Under the pieces are notes generated by a model. The model made no database searches, was not told where the DNA came from, and saw only the letters and a list, made by a program, of their open reading frames with translations. The position numbers were made by a program, and so were the translations under genes. This document shows, one piece after another, positions 1-8,131 of a DNA stretch of 64,000 bases. The first letter of the stretch is position 1. Each line of letters starts with the position of its first letter. The stretch is from the NCBI RefSeq assembly GCF_006538345.1, contig NZ_BJKL01000004.1, positions 62,001 to 126,000 of the forward strand, written 5' to 3'. This DNA comes from Alteromonas sp. KUL49. GTDB lineage: Bacteria; Pseudomonadota; Gammaproteobacteria; Enterobacterales; Alteromonadaceae.

Positions 1-37
1 AGAAGAGTCAATCGTGTTGAACTCGTATTACTGAATT

Positions 38-820
38 TTACAGTCCAAGAATAGTTGAAATATTTAACGCAGTGGTCTCTAAAGCGTCAATATCCATCTC
101 ACTAAAGCCTTTAGCGTCAACGCTTTCCACCTTTGACAAGCTGAGTGCTCCAATCTGTTTCCCTTTGTTTTTTCCTACCAAGGCAACATGCTCAATTACA
201 CCAGGTATGTAAGACGTGGATCCGCTATAACTGGAGGACATTTGTATGTCGTTCAAGGTATTAATAAAGGTTTGCCGTTCCATGTCGCTCATCGAGTGCC
301 ATGTTAAATCGCGCTCGAATATCAATCGTCTTACTTCGTCATTACTGTGCGCAAGTAGCACTTTACCCGCGTTAGATTCAAGGGTAGAAAATACAGCGCC
401 TTCGGCAACAGAAAGAGAGACTGGTCCTGGGCTCCGGGCATGAACAAGCACCATAGTTTGACTTTGATGTAGGATACTCAGTTGACAAGATAAGCCTGTT
501 TGATGGGCTAGGTCGTCCATTAATGGGATGGATTGTTGACGAAGTTCATCTAACGGAGATATTGAACGAGATAAATTATACAGCTTAAATGATAACCGAT
601 ATTTCCCACTGGTAGCGTCTCGTCTCAGATAACCGTTCATCTCTAGGTTGACGAGGATTCTAAAAATTTCGTTAGTACTTCTACCCACGCCTTTAGCAAT
701 TTCAGATTGAGTATAGGCGTGTGAGGAAGACGCTAGAAATTGAAAAATTTCAAAACACTTGTCGAGCGCCGGAACGGCGTACTTTTTACTGATTTCTTGC
801 TGTGCTTTTGCAATATCCAC
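38..820 (-). CDS. IclR-family transcriptional regulator
   Basis: This is a DNA-binding regulator of about 260 residues, usual for IclR proteins. The N-terminal winged helix-turn-helix includes the stretch YTQSEIAKGVGRSTNEIFRI, followed by a wing (NGYLRRD) and a C-terminal ligand-binding domain. The reading frame is open further upstream to an ATG at 895, but I chose the GTG at 820 because GGAGG lies 4 nt before it and because the 25 extra residues look unlike an IclR N-terminus. It is transcribed divergently from the dioxygenase at 1019. A 15-bp imperfect palindrome in the shared intergenic region also occurs twice before the TonB receptor at 3047, so it may control both. The effector is unknown. 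Family assignment is firm; the target set is inference. Confidence 0.88.
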   Translation of the reverse strand: MDIAKAQQEISKKYAVPALDKCFEIFQFLASSSHAYTQSEIAKGVGRSTNEIFRILVNLEMNGYLRRDATSGKYRLSFKLYNLSRSISPLDELRQQSIPLMDDLAHQTGLSCQLSILHQSQTMVLVHARSPGPVSLSVAEGAVFSTLESNAGKVLLAHSNDEVRRLIFERDLTWHSMSDMERQTFINTLNDIQMSSSYSGSTSYIPGVIEHVALVGKNKGKQIGALSLSKVESVDAKGFSEMDIDALETTALNISTILGL

Positions 821-963
821 AATTCCTCCAATTTCATCTGTAAAAGCGAAAAAAATTTGTGCTTGGACATGCCATGCAGCATGAGTGCTGAACATATTTC
901 ATATATAAAACTCACTTTTTTCAGCAAAAATAACATTGAATTAACCCGAAATACACATAAGAT

Positions 964-978
964 TGTTTACATTCAACA
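964..978. promoter_or_regulatory. Putative operator, copy 1 (IclR/dioxygenase intergenic)
   Basis: The 15-mer TGTTTACATTCAACA matches the copies at 2963 and 3011 at 13 (versus 3011) or 12 (versus 2963) of 15 positions. The outer arms TGTT/AACA are complementary, giving an odd-length imperfect palindrome as is common for IclR-type operators. It lies between the divergent IclR gene and the dioxygenase gene, about 40 nt before the latter's start. The repetition is seen directly; binding is inferred. Confidence 0.5.
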
Positions 979-1018
979 TAAAACTTAAATAACAAAAGTA
1001 ACTATTACGGAGGCCAAC

Positions 1019-1780
1019 GTGGCACACCCTTATCTTTCTCAAGAGCAAATCGAGCAGTTTAATAAAGACGGCTACATCATTATTCGCAACTACTACAACG
1101 AAGACGAAATTGGAAAATTGCAAAGCGCGGTGTTTAGTGATGACAACCTTTATAGTAATGCTTGGGATAAAAAGGACGCCTCAGGAACAGTGAGTAAAGT
1201 GAGCCTGTGGCAAGATTTGGGCGATGACTTTTACGCCATGTTCTCAAGAGGCAAGCGCCTATCTAACGCCGTTGAACAGTTACTTGAGGAACCTGTGTTT
1301 CACACAACTACTAAGATAATGATGAAAGAGCCGTTCGTTGGTGGAGCGTGGGAATGGCATCAGGATTACGGCTATTGGGCCACCGACAACTTCCACCTCT
1401 ATCCGCAACTCGTCAGCTGCATGATAGCTATCAATAAAGCGACCATTGAAAACGGTTGTTTACAAGTGTTGAAAGGCTCACATCATATCGGGCGGATAGA
1501 CCATGGTAGAACCGGCGATCAGAAAGGCGCTGACATGACGTTTGTAGAAGAGGCAATGAAGCATCACGAATTGATTAATGTGGAACTCGAACCGGGCGAT
1601 ACCTTGTTCTTCCACTGTAATTTGTTGCATAAGTCTAATCAAAACCGCTCTGAACATCCGCGCTGGGCGTTTATCGCAGCATATTGTGGCGAGTCTGCCA
1701 AACCCTTTAAAGAGAATTCCCTCGTATATCGTCCACTTGAGAAAGTTGAAGACGATGCCATCCTTAACTGGACGGCGTAA
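1019..1780 (+). CDS. Phytanoyl-CoA dioxygenase (PhyH) family Fe(II)/2-oxoglutarate oxygenase
   Basis: A 253-residue protein of the PhyH superfamily, soluble and probably cytoplasmic. The iron triad is visible as His114-x-Asp116 in WEWHQDYGYW and His204 in NLLHKSN, and Arg215 in EHPRWAF is the likely 2-oxoglutarate anchor. The fold is expected to be a double-stranded beta-helix that hydroxylates an organic substrate using O2 and 2-oxoglutarate. Start is GTG, chosen because ACGGAGG lies 5 nt upstream. It is divergent from the IclR regulator and convergent with the NHL protein. The substrate cannot be told from sequence; family members hydroxylate acyl-CoAs, ectoine, prolines and small metabolites. 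The neighbouring transporter suggests a catabolic role for an imported compound, which is inference. Confidence 0.85.
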   Translation: MAHPYLSQEQIEQFNKDGYIIIRNYYNEDEIGKLQSAVFSDDNLYSNAWDKKDASGTVSKVSLWQDLGDDFYAMFSRGKRLSNAVEQLLEEPVFHTTTKIMMKEPFVGGAWEWHQDYGYWATDNFHLYPQLVSCMIAINKATIENGCLQVLKGSHHIGRIDHGRTGDQKGADMTFVEEAMKHHELINVELEPGDTLFFHCNLLHKSNQNRSEHPRWAFIAAYCGESAKPFKENSLVYRPLEKVEDDAILNWTA

Positions 1781-1791
1781 GCCCAGTGGCG

Positions 1792-1833
1792 ATGTGGCCT
1801 TTGGTTAGAAGGAACTTTCACCAAGGGCCACAT
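1792..1833. terminator. Bidirectional terminator-like hairpin
   Basis: Arms ATGTGGCCTTTGGT (1792-1805) and ACCAAGGGCCACAT (1820-1833) pair at 13 of 14 positions around a 14-nt loop. It sits in the 69-bp gap between convergent genes (dioxygenase and NHL protein). There is no long T tract, but the placement and strong stem fit a shared terminator. Confidence 0.6.
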
Positions 1834-1849
1834 TCTCTGCTTTTACCAG

Positions 1850-2866
1850 CTAACTCCCCACGCAAGGGGTAAGTTTCATCGGGTGCAAGTGTCCCGCTTT
1901 CCACTGCGCCAAATATAGATTGCCGTCGTCGGCCATCAACAGTCCGTGGCAATGGTAGAAACTACCTTTGTTATTGGTTACTGCCGTGCCACTTTCAGGC
2001 AAGTCTCCTCCCAATACCGACACCAGAGTATCTGATTCATCGAATATACAAACTACACCAGAGTTGTCTTCGGGCTTACCTTTATCACCCGTCCAGCACA
2101 CGGCTGCTAGCATATGGTTCTTATAAAAAATAGGCGCGTGAATGTATGCTCCCGGCACTGTCAGCTTGCGGACAAACTCACCGGAGAGGGTAAACCAGAT
2201 CAACGCATGATCGGCTCTGGAACTTGCCAAAAGTAGTGGTTCTTCACCTCTTCTGTCTATGGTAATGCCATGACCATTCTTGATAGATTGCTCTGGGTTA
2301 TCGCTGTCTTTGCCGAATGCGCGGATAAACTGCCCCTGAGCGTTATATTGAAGAATGAAATCGCTTCCGTAGCCGTCTATCACGTAAATATCACCATTGC
2401 TGGCAACTGTGACATCGGTAGGATTAAAAGGCATGTCTGGAGTATAGACACCCAGTGTTTGCGGATGCCCGAGAGAGAATAAAACTCGGCCGTTTCTTGT
2501 AGTTTTCGCAACACTCCCCGCTTGAGGAATCATTTTGTTGTAAGGCGAATCCCACGCTTCCGTAGACACTCCGTCCCACTGAGGATTAACAATCCATCCG
2601 CTATCCACAATGAACAAAAAAGTTTCGCCTTCCTCCTCGACTATCTCTAAACCGTGCGCACCGGGCCACTGGGTACCCCACCCATCGGTGATTTGACCAG
2701 AAAAATCATACTCCACAATGTTATTTGCGGGATTGTCGGTAACGAGCAATATTTTATCTTTGTCTTGCACCAGCGCGTGTGCGTTCTCTAATTTCACGTC
2801 ACTTATTTGTTGTTGTCCCCAGTTTTCATCTACTTCAAACTGCCAATCGCCCTGCCCTAGAATCAT
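1850..2866 (-). CDS. NHL-repeat / six-bladed beta-propeller protein
   Basis: A 338-residue protein without a clear signal peptide. It contains repeated blade motifs of the NHL kind, such as PTDVTVASNGDIYVIDGYGS, NGHGITID and HCHGLLMADDGNLYLAQW. The arrangement resembles the propeller of peptidyl-alpha-hydroxyglycine amidating lyases and similar bacterial proteins of unknown role. Start ATG at 2866 has AAGGAG 8 nt upstream. It is divergent from the TonB receptor, sharing a 180-bp regulatory region with two copies of the 15-bp repeat, and is convergent with the dioxygenase. It could be a lyase or lactonase-type enzyme acting on the compound handled by this locus. Fold assignment is solid; enzymatic function is unknown. 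Confidence 0.75.
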   Translation of the reverse strand: MILGQGDWQFEVDENWGQQQISDVKLENAHALVQDKDKILLVTDNPANNIVEYDFSGQITDGWGTQWPGAHGLEIVEEEGETFLFIVDSGWIVNPQWDGVSTEAWDSPYNKMIPQAGSVAKTTRNGRVLFSLGHPQTLGVYTPDMPFNPTDVTVASNGDIYVIDGYGSDFILQYNAQGQFIRAFGKDSDNPEQSIKNGHGITIDRRGEEPLLLASSRADHALIWFTLSGEFVRKLTVPGAYIHAPIFYKNHMLAAVCWTGDKGKPEDNSGVVCIFDESDTLVSVLGGDLPESGTAVTNNKGSFYHCHGLLMADDGNLYLAQWKAGHLHPMKLTPCVGS

Positions 2867-2962
2867 TTATGTGCTCCTTTAACTCGATAAATAAACTGAT
2901 TTAAGCGCGAGTAAACACCTTGGTCTCTATAACTTGCACCCAATCCAAATAATACATTTTAT

Positions 2963-2977
2963 TGTTGACAATTAACA
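2963..2977. promoter_or_regulatory. Putative operator, copy 2 (overlaps receptor -35)
   Basis: TGTTGACAATTAACA differs at one position from the copy at 3011-3025. It overlaps the TTGACA -35 element of the receptor promoter, so a bound protein would block RNA polymerase. Repetition and overlap are seen; repression is inferred. Confidence 0.55.
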
Positions 2978-2993
2978 CTATCGATCAAATACT
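2965..2993 (+). promoter_or_regulatory. Sigma-70 promoter of the TonB receptor
   Basis: A perfect -35 TTGACA (2965-2970) is followed after 17 bp by AATACT (2988-2993), which matches four of six -10 positions. The expected transcript start is near 3000, giving a leader of about 45 nt that contains the third operator copy. Confidence 0.55.
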
Positions 2994-3010
2994 ACATCCC
3001 GTCGACATTT

Positions 3011-3025
3011 TGTTTACAATTAACA
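3011..3025. promoter_or_regulatory. Putative operator, copy 3 (receptor leader)
   Basis: TGTTTACAATTAACA lies downstream of the predicted -10, with its centre 48 bp from that of copy 2. Two near-identical sites flanking a promoter fit cooperative repression or a transcription roadblock. The match is seen; function is inferred. Confidence 0.55.
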
Positions 3026-3046
3026 AACAGCAGCAGGACACACACT

Positions 3047-5803
3047 ATGAAGAAAGTAGGATTGACGGCGTTGTCGGTAGCCATAGCCAGTGCATTGGGC
3101 AGCTCCCCAGTATTTGCGCAGGACACAGAGGCAGATGCCAACGTTGAAGTTATTCAAGTAAAAGGTATTCGCGGCTCACTTTCATCCGCCATGGATGTTA
3201 AACGTGACTCATCAGGTATTGTTGATGCTATTTCAGCAGAAGATATCGGTAAATTCCCAGACACCAACCTCGCAGAATCATTACAGCGTATTACTGGTGT
3301 ATCCATTGACAGAACGAACAACGAGGGTAACCAAGTTACCGTGCGTGGTTTTGGACCAAGCTTCAACTTGGTTACGTTAAACAATCGCCAAATGCCAAAC
3401 TCATCAGCGTTGGAAACCGCAGGCATTTCACGTAGCTTCAATTTTAGAGAAATTGCTGCAGAGAGTGTTTCAGGCGTTGAAGTCTATAAAACAGGTAAAG
3501 CTCATGTATCGTCAGGTGGTATTGGCGCAACGATAAACATCAATACCGCTCGCCCATTCTCTTTAGATCCTTTTGTTGCTGTTTGGAGTGCTAAAGCAGT
3601 TATGGACACAAGTGTGACGGTAGGCGACGACGTCACTCCTGAAGTCTCTGGCATGATAAGCAGGACGTTCGGCGACAGGAAGTTTGGTATTCTAGCGTCT
3701 TTCTCACATGCAGAGCGTCACAGCCATGTGGACCGTATCGGTGCATTTAACTGGGCACAAGGCTACCCAGGTCAAGCAGATCCTGATACCAGTGCCATTG
3801 ATACCTCACGTAACCCAACGCTAACCACATGGCGCACACCTACCGTTGATTTGGACGATGCTAACTATGAGCGTGAGCGTCAGAACGGCGCATTAGTACT
3901 TCAATATGCACCCACTGACACAGTAACCATTACCGCAGATTACGTGATGTCTCGCCTTGATGACAAAGGCAACATGAACCGTATGAGCTTCTGGTTCGAC
4001 AACGTGGAAACTGGTGCTGCGGACGTTAACGGTACCATTATCAATCCTGGTCGCATGAATGATGAACTTAACTTCTGGTCGTGGGAGTACAACTTCGAGA
4101 CAGAGAACGATTCATACGGCTTGAATGTGGACTGGCGAGCCACTGATGCTCTTCGCTTTACCCTCGATTATCATGACTCAACCTCTCACTCGAACCCTGG
4201 CGCCTTGCCTGCGGAGCGCTTAGCTAACTTGAAGAATCCGTTTGGTGCTCTAGCTCCTGTCACCATTGGTGCAGACTTTAGCGGCGACATTCCGCGAGTG
4301 AGTTACGACGATTCTGCGTTAGATGGTGGCGCATACGCTCTTGCAAACATTGAGGGTGACTTGTACCAAGAGCGTGGTTTTGAGGTAGAGAACAACATCG
4401 AGCAAATCCAGTTTGCGGGTAAATGGATGAACCAAGAAGATGGTGCATTAGACGCCATTAACTTTGGCTTAGCCCATACCATTTACACCATAGACTCAGT
4501 AAAAATTAATGGTGCAAACTTTGGTTTAGGTAACGGTGCCCTTGATATCAGTAACCTCGATTTGACCTTTAACCCTGGCGACATTGGTTTTGAATTTGTA
4601 CCGGTATACAGCGCCGCTCAGTTCATCGATTTGGTTAAAGAGCAAGGCCTATTCATTGAGCCTAACAAAAGCCTAAATGGTATTGAAGAAACCACTACTG
4701 CGGCATTTGTTAGCTTTGATTTTGTTACCGACTTTAATGATATGGAAGTTCGCGCTAATGTGGGTCTTCGCTACGAAGAAACCGATGTTGAATCATACTC
4801 AATCAACCGCCCTGTTGTTGGTTTCAACTGGTTAACGCCACTTGAAATGTCAAAAGTATTTGCCGACACCGAAGTGTCTGAAACGCTAGACGGCGCTTAT
4901 GAGCACTTCCTGCCAAACATAGATTTCAGCATTAGCTTTACCGACGAACTTGTTGGTCGTTTTGCCTACAGCAGAACTGTTGCGCGAAGTGATATCACCG
5001 CAATGTTCCCTGCAACAAGTCTGAATAATCACTTGGCGACGGGTCCGTTCAGAGCATCACAAGGTAACCCGAACTTACTACCTTACTCTTCAGACAACAT
5101 CGATATTTCACTCGAGTACTACTACGACGAAGGCAGTTATGTGTCTGTAGGTCACTTCAGAAAACAAGTAGACAACTTTATTGCAGTTGGTGAAGAAGAA
5201 CGTGTTATCGAGGGTCCAAATGGTCCATTGACCAACCCTGCAGCGAATCCACGTCCTGGTTGCCCAGGCGGCGCAGCAGATAACCCCGATCCAAACTGTG
5301 TCTCTCAACCCGGTGATCCTGCCATTGAATGGATAGTGTCTACGCCGCTTAACTTAGACGAGACTCAAGTGTACGGCTGGGAATTCAATGTTCAACACAT
5401 GTTCAGTGATACTGGCTTCGGTACCATTGTTAACTACACCATGGTGGACAGTAATGATACCTACGATGTGTATTCACTTGAAAACGACTTCGCACTGCCA
5501 GGCCTAAGTGACTCTGCGAACTTTATCGCCTTTTACGAGCAAGACAATTATCAAGTTCGTGTTGCCTACAACTGGCGTGACGCCTTCTTATTGTCTGGCG
5601 GTTTAGAACCGTTATTCACCGAAGCGTACAGCCAAATAGATATCTCTGCGAGCTATGACATTAACGACAGCTTGTCTGTATTTGTTGAAGGGATAAACGT
5701 AACTGACGAAGCAACCCGCCGTCACCAGCGTTTCTCGAATCAAATCCGAGACTATGAAGTTTATGGTCCACGATACAACGTGGGTATTCGCGGTAAGTTC
5801 TAA
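3047..5803 (+). CDS. TonB-dependent outer-membrane receptor
   Basis: A 918-residue receptor with a signal peptide (MKKVGLTALSVAIASALG, cleavage after VFAQ near residue 25). The plug domain spans roughly 35-200, with typical blocks such as DAISAEDIGKFPDTNLAESL and GVSIDRTNNEGNQVTVRGFG. The rest is a 22-strand barrel ending in RYNVGIRGKF with a terminal phenylalanine. The sequence is of the large TonB-Xanth-Caul type that usually imports carbohydrates or other organic oligomers rather than siderophores. A short beginning with EVIQVKG may act as TonB box. It is followed by the halogenase and SapC genes, a set often found together in marine proteobacteria. Expression is probably controlled through the two 15-bp repeats around its promoter. 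Substrate unknown. Confidence 0.93.
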   Translation: MKKVGLTALSVAIASALGSSPVFAQDTEADANVEVIQVKGIRGSLSSAMDVKRDSSGIVDAISAEDIGKFPDTNLAESLQRITGVSIDRTNNEGNQVTVRGFGPSFNLVTLNNRQMPNSSALETAGISRSFNFREIAAESVSGVEVYKTGKAHVSSGGIGATININTARPFSLDPFVAVWSAKAVMDTSVTVGDDVTPEVSGMISRTFGDRKFGILASFSHAERHSHVDRIGAFNWAQGYPGQADPDTSAIDTSRNPTLTTWRTPTVDLDDANYERERQNGALVLQYAPTDTVTITADYVMSRLDDKGNMNRMSFWFDNVETGAADVNGTIINPGRMNDELNFWSWEYNFETENDSYGLNVDWRATDALRFTLDYHDSTSHSNPGALPAERLANLKNPFGALAPVTIGADFSGDIPRVSYDDSALDGGAYALANIEGDLYQERGFEVENNIEQIQFAGKWMNQEDGALDAINFGLAHTIYTIDSVKINGANFGLGNGALDISNLDLTFNPGDIGFEFVPVYSAAQFIDLVKEQGLFIEPNKSLNGIEETTTAAFVSFDFVTDFNDMEVRANVGLRYEETDVESYSINRPVVGFNWLTPLEMSKVFADTEVSETLDGAYEHFLPNIDFSISFTDELVGRFAYSRTVARSDITAMFPATSLNNHLATGPFRASQGNPNLLPYSSDNIDISLEYYYDEGSYVSVGHFRKQVDNFIAVGEEERVIEGPNGPLTNPAANPRPGCPGGAADNPDPNCVSQPGDPAIEWIVSTPLNLDETQVYGWEFNVQHMFSDTGFGTIVNYTMVDSNDTYDVYSLENDFALPGLSDSANFIAFYEQDNYQVRVAYNWRDAFLLSGGLEPLFTEAYSQIDISASYDINDSLSVFVEGINVTDEATRRHQRFSNQIRDYEVYGPRYNVGIRGKF

Positions 5804-5811
5804 AGTTGGAG

Positions 5812-5840
5812 GGCCAGCAGTTAACACTGCTGGCCATTTT
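5812..5840 (+). terminator. Hairpin terminator/attenuator after the receptor gene
   Basis: GGCCAGCAG (5812-5820) and CTGCTGGCC (5827-5835) form a perfect 9-bp stem with a 6-nt loop, followed by ATTTTC. It starts 8 nt after the receptor stop and ends 9 nt before the halogenase ATG, so it should reduce readthrough or stabilise the receptor mRNA end. Confidence 0.75.
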
Positions 5841-5844
5841 CATT

Positions 5845-7374
5845 ATGCAATCTACGCTAGAGAATATTGTTATTGTTGGTGGCGGTACCGCAGGATGGCT
5901 TACTGCTGGCATATTAGCGGCCTCATTTAAACGCAATAACCAAACAAAGCTCCCTACTATCACTCTTGTTGAATCCCCTAATATTCCTATTGCAGGTGTT
6001 GGTGAAGGAACATGGCCATCAATGCGCCGTACCCTGAAACATTTGGGTATTCGGGAAAGCGATTTCATTACCCAATGTGATGCCACATTCAAACAAGGTG
6101 CTAAGTTTTCGGGTTGGGTCACAGGTTCACCAGAAGATAGCTACTACCATCCCCTTGTACTTCCCCACCGATACGACCTTGAAAATCTAGCGACACACTT
6201 TGTGAATAGTGCACCCGAGCAAGATTTTGCATCACTACTCTGTGCGCAAGGGGCAATTTGCGATTTAAATCTTTCGCCGAAAAACATGAGCCACAAAGAC
6301 TACCAAGGTCATCTCAACTACGCCTACCATCTCGATGCCACCAAGTTTTCTCAATTTCTTCAAAGCCATTGTTCCAAAGAGCTAGGTGTACAGCATGTTG
6401 TTGCCAACGTGCAACTGGTAGAATCTGCACCCGATGGAGATATCGCTGCACTTCTCATTGACGACGGCAAGCGGATAAGTGGTGATCTATTTATTGATTG
6501 CTCGGGATTCAAAGGGTTACTGATCAACGAACACTTCAACGTACCCTATAAGTCTTGTAAAGATATTCTTTTCAGCGACCGTGCCGCCGCTATTCATTTG
6601 CCTTACCCTCAAAACGACACCATTGCACCCTACACCATTTCCACGGCTACAGATGCAGGTTGGATTTGGGACATCGGTCTCCCATCGCGGCGAGGAACCG
6701 GCCACGTCTACAGCAGTGAATTTATGTCTGACGACGAAGCAGTCAACGTTCTATCTCACTACGCAAACCAAACCATTTCTGCAGATGACGTTCGACTTTT
6801 CAATATCGAGCCCGGATATAGAGAGCGCTTTTGGCACAAAAACTGTGTTGCCATCGGTTTAAGTGCTGGCTTTTTGGAGCCTCTAGAGGCGTCATCATTG
6901 GTGCTCGTTGAAATGTCTGCACATTTTATCGCTGAGCAGTTTCCCAATCATAAAAATATTGTTCCTATTGTGGCTAACCGCTTCAATAACACATTTAGTT
7001 ATCGCTGGTCTCAGATCATCGATTTTCTGAAGCTACACTACGTATTGAGCGAGAGAACTAGTCCGTTCTGGCAACGTCATCGAGACAAGTCCACGTGGAC
7101 AGATAGCCTCAAAGAGCAACTCGAGCTATGGAAGTATAACGTCCCATGGCATGGCGACTTTGACCATGCTCGAGAAGTGTTTCCCTCAGCAAGCTACCAA
7201 TATGTGCTATACGGCATGCGGCCACGCTACACGCGACCTAGTGCTAATCAACCTCACGGAGCGCTAGAGCAAATTAAACGCGCAGAGGCAAATGTTAAAC
7301 AACAAATTTCTCAATTTTCACAACAGTTGTACGACCAACGTACCTTACTGCACCACCTAGTCAACGCTCACTAA
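5845..7374 (+). CDS. Flavin-dependent tryptophan-halogenase family protein
   Basis: A 509-residue member of the flavin-dependent halogenase family (Trp_halogenase). It has an N-terminal FAD-binding GGGTAGW motif (residues 12-18), the lysine of TFKQGAKF (about K83, equivalent to the catalytic Lys79 of PrnA/RebH), the GWIWDIGLPSRR block corresponding to GWxWxIP with the final Pro shifted, and the LEPLEASS segment containing the partner glutamate. Homologues beside TonB receptors and SapC genes are common and their substrates are mostly unknown; halogenation should not be assumed. Start: ATG at 5845 has no Shine-Dalgarno sequence because it directly follows the hairpin. A TTG at 5806 in frame is an alternative, adding 13 residues. 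Cotranscription with the receptor and SapC gene is likely but attenuated. Confidence 0.88.
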   Translation: MQSTLENIVIVGGGTAGWLTAGILAASFKRNNQTKLPTITLVESPNIPIAGVGEGTWPSMRRTLKHLGIRESDFITQCDATFKQGAKFSGWVTGSPEDSYYHPLVLPHRYDLENLATHFVNSAPEQDFASLLCAQGAICDLNLSPKNMSHKDYQGHLNYAYHLDATKFSQFLQSHCSKELGVQHVVANVQLVESAPDGDIAALLIDDGKRISGDLFIDCSGFKGLLINEHFNVPYKSCKDILFSDRAAAIHLPYPQNDTIAPYTISTATDAGWIWDIGLPSRRGTGHVYSSEFMSDDEAVNVLSHYANQTISADDVRLFNIEPGYRERFWHKNCVAIGLSAGFLEPLEASSLVLVEMSAHFIAEQFPNHKNIVPIVANRFNNTFSYRWSQIIDFLKLHYVLSERTSPFWQRHRDKSTWTDSLKEQLELWKYNVPWHGDFDHAREVFPSASYQYVLYGMRPRYTRPSANQPHGALEQIKRAEANVKQQISQFSQQLYDQRTLLHHLVNAH

Positions 7375-7390
7375 AACAAAAGGAAAAGGC

Positions 7391-8104
7391 ATGACAGACT
7401 ATCAACAACTCAGTGCGACACTGCATAAAGACCTTAAAGTAAAACCGAACTACAAGAGCTTACCTCTGTTCAGGGAAAATACGTTTCCTGTTCTTGCCTG
7501 CGAGCTAGAAACACTGCAGCGTGAGTACCCGGTTGTATTTCTCAAATCACCAAAGTCTGGAAAACTCAGCTTACACCTACTTACTGGTTTAGATGAAGGA
7601 CAGAACGCGTTTATCAATAACGGAGTCTGGCTCGCCGACGCTGTGCCTTTATACGTTGAACTGCATCCCTTCTACCTCTCGACGATTCAGGGCAATCAAG
7701 CAAGTATTTCGTTATCACCAGAGCACCCCTGCTTTGCTAATGAAGCAGGTATTCCCCTATTCACCCAAGACGGACTTCCATCAGAATTTTTACAAAAAAT
7801 TCAAAAACAATTATCACTTGCCTACCAAAGTCAGAAAGAAACTGATAGATTAATATCATTTATTGAAACATATGACCTTTATAGAGACTTAAAAGTTAAT
7901 TTTATCGACCACAAAGGTGAAGCACAGTCGCGGCAGGGCATGCTTATCCCAGATACGGCGAAGCTTCTAAGTTTAGATAAAGACATCATTATTGAAGCAC
8001 TAGAGCAAGGGCACTATCGCTCAATGGTACTCATTGAAGCGAGCATGAGAAGCATGGACGGGCTGATTTACAAATCAGTGTCTGGTGCACAGCAGGTTTC
8101 TTAA
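7391..8104 (+). CDS. SapC family protein
   Basis: A 237-residue SapC-family protein (PF07277 type), recognised from the N-terminal block around LDEGQNAFINNGVWLADAVP and the following VPLYVELHPFYLS. Start ATG has AAAAGGAAAAGG just upstream. It follows the halogenase by 16 nt and precedes the LacI-type gene, so it is in the receptor-halogenase operon. SapC-like proteins repeatedly accompany TonB receptors and halogenase homologues in Alteromonadales and Caulobacterales, but no biochemical role is established that I know of. No signal peptide or membrane segment is visible, so it is likely cytoplasmic. Family assignment is good; function is unknown. Confidence 0.85.
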   Translation: MTDYQQLSATLHKDLKVKPNYKSLPLFRENTFPVLACELETLQREYPVVFLKSPKSGKLSLHLLTGLDEGQNAFINNGVWLADAVPLYVELHPFYLSTIQGNQASISLSPEHPCFANEAGIPLFTQDGLPSEFLQKIQKQLSLAYQSQKETDRLISFIETYDLYRDLKVNFIDHKGEAQSRQGMLIPDTAKLLSLDKDIIIEALEQGHYRSMVLIEASMRSMDGLIYKSVSGAQQVS

Positions 8105-8131
8105 CACATTATAATAATAGAGGTATAAGAG

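Noticed and set aside
5845..7374. Secondary-metabolite (halogenated natural product) gene cluster
   Set aside because: There is no NRPS/PKS, tailoring or resistance gene nearby. Halogenase homologues next to TonB receptors and SapC are usual in marine bacteria and do not by themselves imply a natural product.
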